Assembly: GCA_002422315.1 (NCBI GenBank)
Contig: DIUJ01000064.1
Span: forward strand, 7,225 to 31,798
Source: Bacteroidetes bacterium UBA6161
Lineage (GTDB): Bacteria; Bacteroidota; Bacteroidia; NS11-12g; UBA955
Reading direction: 5' to 3'
DNA length: 24,574 bases
Shown: one piece after another, positions 22,485 to 24,574 of the stretch
Numbering within the stretch: position 1 is the stretch's first letter
How the letters are laid out: each line of letters opens with the position of its first letter
Program-made: the position numbers and the translations under genes
The notes under the pieces: model-generated
Seen by the model: the letters and a program-made list of their open reading frames with translations, nothing else
Told to the model about the DNA's origin: nothing
Databases searched by the model: none

Positions 22485-24053
22485 ATGAAAAGACAAATAC
22501 TATCTTTGGCAATCATGCCACTACTTGCATTAGGACTAGTGCAAGAAACAAATGCTCAAAATTCCGATAAAAGAATCGGAATTGAACTCAATGCAGGGTT
22601 TAAGGAATATCAAGGCGACTTAGGTTCGGCTTTGTTTTTCTCTAAAAAACCCATTTACAATGGTGTTGGTGGTTCAATTAGCCACTATTATTCTCCTTCT
22701 ATTGATTTATTATTATTTGGTAGTAGTGGGGATGTAGGTTACCAAACAACCTTACCATTTGTAGACGCACCATTTAATGAAGCAGGATTTAAATCAAGAC
22801 TTTTTAATGTATCCGTAGGGGTTCGTTACAAATTCAACAACGGTATAATCCTTCCTGAAGAATCTAAATTAGCACCTTACCTTCTTATGGGATGGGGTGG
22901 ACAATACATGCACTCAAGAATTAACAACCAAGAAAGAAATTATACTGGAGGAGCAGGTGTTGCAACAGGTGGATTAGGTATTCAGTATAATTTAAACAAT
23001 ACTATAAGCTTAAGAATTCAATCTTTAGCTAACTATACTTTTAATGATATATGGGATGGTGCGCCACTAACAAATGGTGTACATAGCAGAAATAAACTAA
23101 ACGACATGTATATGTACCACTCTGTGGGTATAGTATATAATCTAGAAAAGAGTTTATTTGGTGGTGTAAGCAGTGGACCTAAAGTTCCAAAAGATTCTGA
23201 TAAAGACGGAGTACCTGACAAATTAGACAAATGTAAAAATACTCCAGAAGGATGGATTGTGGATAGCGTAGGTTGCCCACTTGATTCAGACGGAGACGGT
23301 GTATATGACCATGCTGACTCTTGCAGATTCACTAAAGGTTTAGTAGAATTTAATGGTTGCCCAGATTCTGATGGCGATGGTGTTCCAGATACTAAAGACA
23401 GATGTCCAAATACAGCGGGTGCTAAAGAATTTAATGGATGCCCTGATTCTGATGGCGATGGTGTTCCAGATATTGACGACAGGTGCCCTAATGAAGCTGG
23501 CAAAAAAGAATTTAAAGGTTGTCCAGATTCTGATGGTGACGGTGTTCCTGATATTGATGACAAATGTCCTTCTAAACCAGGACCAGTTGAACATCAAGGA
23601 TGTCCGGACTCTGATGGTGACGGTGTATACGACAATATTGACAAATGTCCAGATGTAGCAGGTATAGTAGCCAATAAAGGTTGTCCTGAAATCAAAAAAG
23701 AAGACGTTGCCAAAATAGCTCTTGCTGCAAAAGGTATCTATTTCGAAACAGGAATGGATGTTATAAAACCTGAATCATTTACAAACTTGGATATTCTTGT
23801 TGGTATATTAAAAGAATACCAAGAAGCTACAGTTTACATTGAAGGACATACCGACAATGTTGGAGATCCTGCAAAAAACCTTGAGTTGTCCCAAAAAAGA
23901 GCTGATGCTGTAATGGCTTACTTAATTAACAAAGGAATACAACCTTCTAGACTTGTTGCAAATGGTTACGGTGATACTAAACCTCTTGCAGACAATAAAA
24001 CTAAAGATGGCAAAGCCAAAAACAGAAGAGTTTATTTCCAATTGAATTATTAA
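22485..24053 (+). CDS. OmpA-family protein with six thrombospondin type 3 repeats
   Basis: A 522-residue envelope protein that probably links the outer membrane to peptidoglycan. A signal peptide (MKRQILSLAIMPLLALGLVQETNAQ, cleaved near residue 25) leads into an N-terminal beta-barrel-like domain (about 26-225). Six calcium-binding TSP3 repeats follow (237-402), with the DSDGDGVPD-x3-DxC pattern and a GCP spacer. The C-terminal OmpA peptidoglycan-binding domain (about 415-522) begins near YFETGMDVI and includes EGHTDNVG (453-460) and NRRVYFQLNY at the end. This three-part plan is common and often highly expressed in Bacteroidota. It has its own promoter and terminator. The barrel's precise strand count is not determined. 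Confidence 0.93.
   Translation: MKRQILSLAIMPLLALGLVQETNAQNSDKRIGIELNAGFKEYQGDLGSALFFSKKPIYNGVGGSISHYYSPSIDLLLFGSSGDVGYQTTLPFVDAPFNEAGFKSRLFNVSVGVRYKFNNGIILPEESKLAPYLLMGWGGQYMHSRINNQERNYTGGAGVATGGLGIQYNLNNTISLRIQSLANYTFNDIWDGAPLTNGVHSRNKLNDMYMYHSVGIVYNLEKSLFGGVSSGPKVPKDSDKDGVPDKLDKCKNTPEGWIVDSVGCPLDSDGDGVYDHADSCRFTKGLVEFNGCPDSDGDGVPDTKDRCPNTAGAKEFNGCPDSDGDGVPDIDDRCPNEAGKKEFKGCPDSDGDGVPDIDDKCPSKPGPVEHQGCPDSDGDGVYDNIDKCPDVAGIVANKGCPEIKKEDVAKIALAAKGIYFETGMDVIKPESFTNLDILVGILKEYQEATVYIEGHTDNVGDPAKNLELSQKRADAVMAYLINKGIQPSRLVANGYGDTKPLADNKTKDGKAKNRRVYFQLNY
23283..23687 (+). repeat. 81-base tandem repeats within the TSP3 region
   Basis: The codons for Asp-Ser-Asp start at 23283, 23364, 23445, 23526 and 23607, exactly 81 bases (27 residues) apart. 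One more divergent unit begins 90 bases earlier, at 23193. Units 3 to 5 are nearly identical in the codons for SDGDGVPD, which points to recent duplication. Long shadow frames on both strands here come from this periodicity. Confidence 0.85.
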
Positions 24054-24072
24054 TAAGAATTTTATATATTTC

Positions 24073-24106
24073 AAAAGGCGGTTCTATTTCAGAACCGCCT
24101 TTTTTG
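24073..24106 (+). terminator. intrinsic terminator of the ompA-type gene
   Basis: The stem aaaaggcggttct (24073-24085) pairs with agaaccgcctttt (24091-24103) around a 5-base loop and is followed by further T residues. It lies 20 bases after the stop. Confidence 0.92.
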
Positions 24107-24574
24107 TTTTCTAAATTAATAGGCATATCCAAAAATCCAATTAAATTGTATGACTTATTTTGAACCCAATAGTGAGTATAAGTCTTTTTGTGTACTGTGT
24201 TAATGAAGATAAATATTAACATTATCCCAAGCATCCATTCAAGCTATTTTCTGACCATAGCGTCTCAGTCATTCTCTTGCCTTAAGAACTAAGTCCTGAC
24301 TTGTCCGTTTTAGTGCGGTCTTATAAAAGAATTAATTTGTACTAGTAATAGAGATATTAAATGGATTTACAAACTCATTATGTAATCATGTCACTGAAAT
24401 TGAACGGCTACGAAAAACACACCTTTGGGGGGTTTAACCCAAATTTCAAGAAATTTCATAAACTTTGACAAAGCAGGCCTAACCTGTTTGTTACAGAAAA
24501 TCAAGTCAGATAGAATAGTACACCTTTGATTTACGATTCGGACATATTGATTCTTATTTTTTATGCAGAGCAAA
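24107..24574. other. gene-poor right edge
   Basis: About 470 bases with no supported gene. A minus-strand frame is open from the right edge to a stop at 24391. It reads 60 residues, ending LSKFMKFLEIWVKPPKG-VFFVAVQFQ, and could be the end of a gene lying beyond the window or chance. The stretch 24425-24500 holds several small inverted repeats (gggtttaaccc, aaatttcaagaaattt, caggcctaacctg). No tRNA or promoter is evident. Confidence 0.5.

Noticed and set aside
23033..23658. Long shadow frames on both strands in the TSP3 region (176 codons minus, 101 codons plus)
   Set aside because: They are repeating translations of the 81-base tandem repeats inside a clear OmpA-type gene.
23193..23690. Regularly spaced repeats as a possible CRISPR array
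   Set aside because: The repeats are coding TSP3 units in frame with conserved protein pattern, not identical repeats with unique spacers.

Overview
The window is most likely a chromosomal segment from a member of the Bacteroidota. The evidence is AT-rich DNA; genes mostly without Shine-Dalgarno sites; several upstream regions carrying the Bacteroidota -7 element TAnnTTTG (for example at 3626, 5241, 13508, 17671 and 22449); an OmpA protein with thrombospondin type 3 repeats; a membrane protein with a GldL-like FKxxHxPGA motif; and lipopolysaccharide and Lol genes. I cannot place it below phylum. Most of the window is housekeeping sequence, with gene-poor, repeat-bearing stretches at 551-1252, 2666-3664 and 24107-24574.

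Layout: 1-1252 holds a possible partial gene, a small GldL-motif membrane protein, and an eroded spacer with inverted repeats and a decayed reading frame. An APC-family amino acid permease follows on the minus strand (1253-2665). The spacer 2666-3664 carries a REP-like repeat pair and, at 3277-3433, a rod-shaped structured RNA candidate behind its own TAnnTTTG box. I see a 6S-like shape in this RNA, and it is the best candidate in the window for something not covered by protein annotation. lysS (3665-5170) ends in a good terminator. Immediately beyond it lies a CRP/FNR-type palindrome at the class II position for the next operon.

That operon (5267-8637, plus) encodes a TauE/SafE anion exporter, a type II sulfide:quinone oxidoreductase and an outer-membrane beta-barrel protein. 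It looks like a sulfide detoxification and sulfur-anion handling unit. A minus-strand gene series (13500 down to 8693) encodes a CPBP intramembrane protease, CdsA, a LOG-family phosphoribohydrolase, a catalytically odd SDR protein, KdsA and the LolD-like ATPase. It is rich in envelope functions (phospholipid, KDO, lipoprotein export).

DusB (13539-14576, plus) converges on murG (15661-14573, minus), with overlapping stop codons. typA (17514-15724, minus) ends in a terminator whose U-tract runs straight into a -7 box for murG. A six-gene plus-strand operon (17723-22339) encodes an FAD oxidoreductase, a polyprenyl-phosphate-type glycosyltransferase, a pterin carbinolamine dehydratase, a methyltransferase, a 3-hydroxyacyl-CoA dehydrogenase and a Rieske-like lipoprotein lacking the usual ligands. 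Last comes an ompA-type gene with a near-consensus promoter, six TSP3 repeats and a terminator, then about 470 bases of non-coding DNA. No tRNA, rRNA, CRISPR array or intact insertion sequence was seen.
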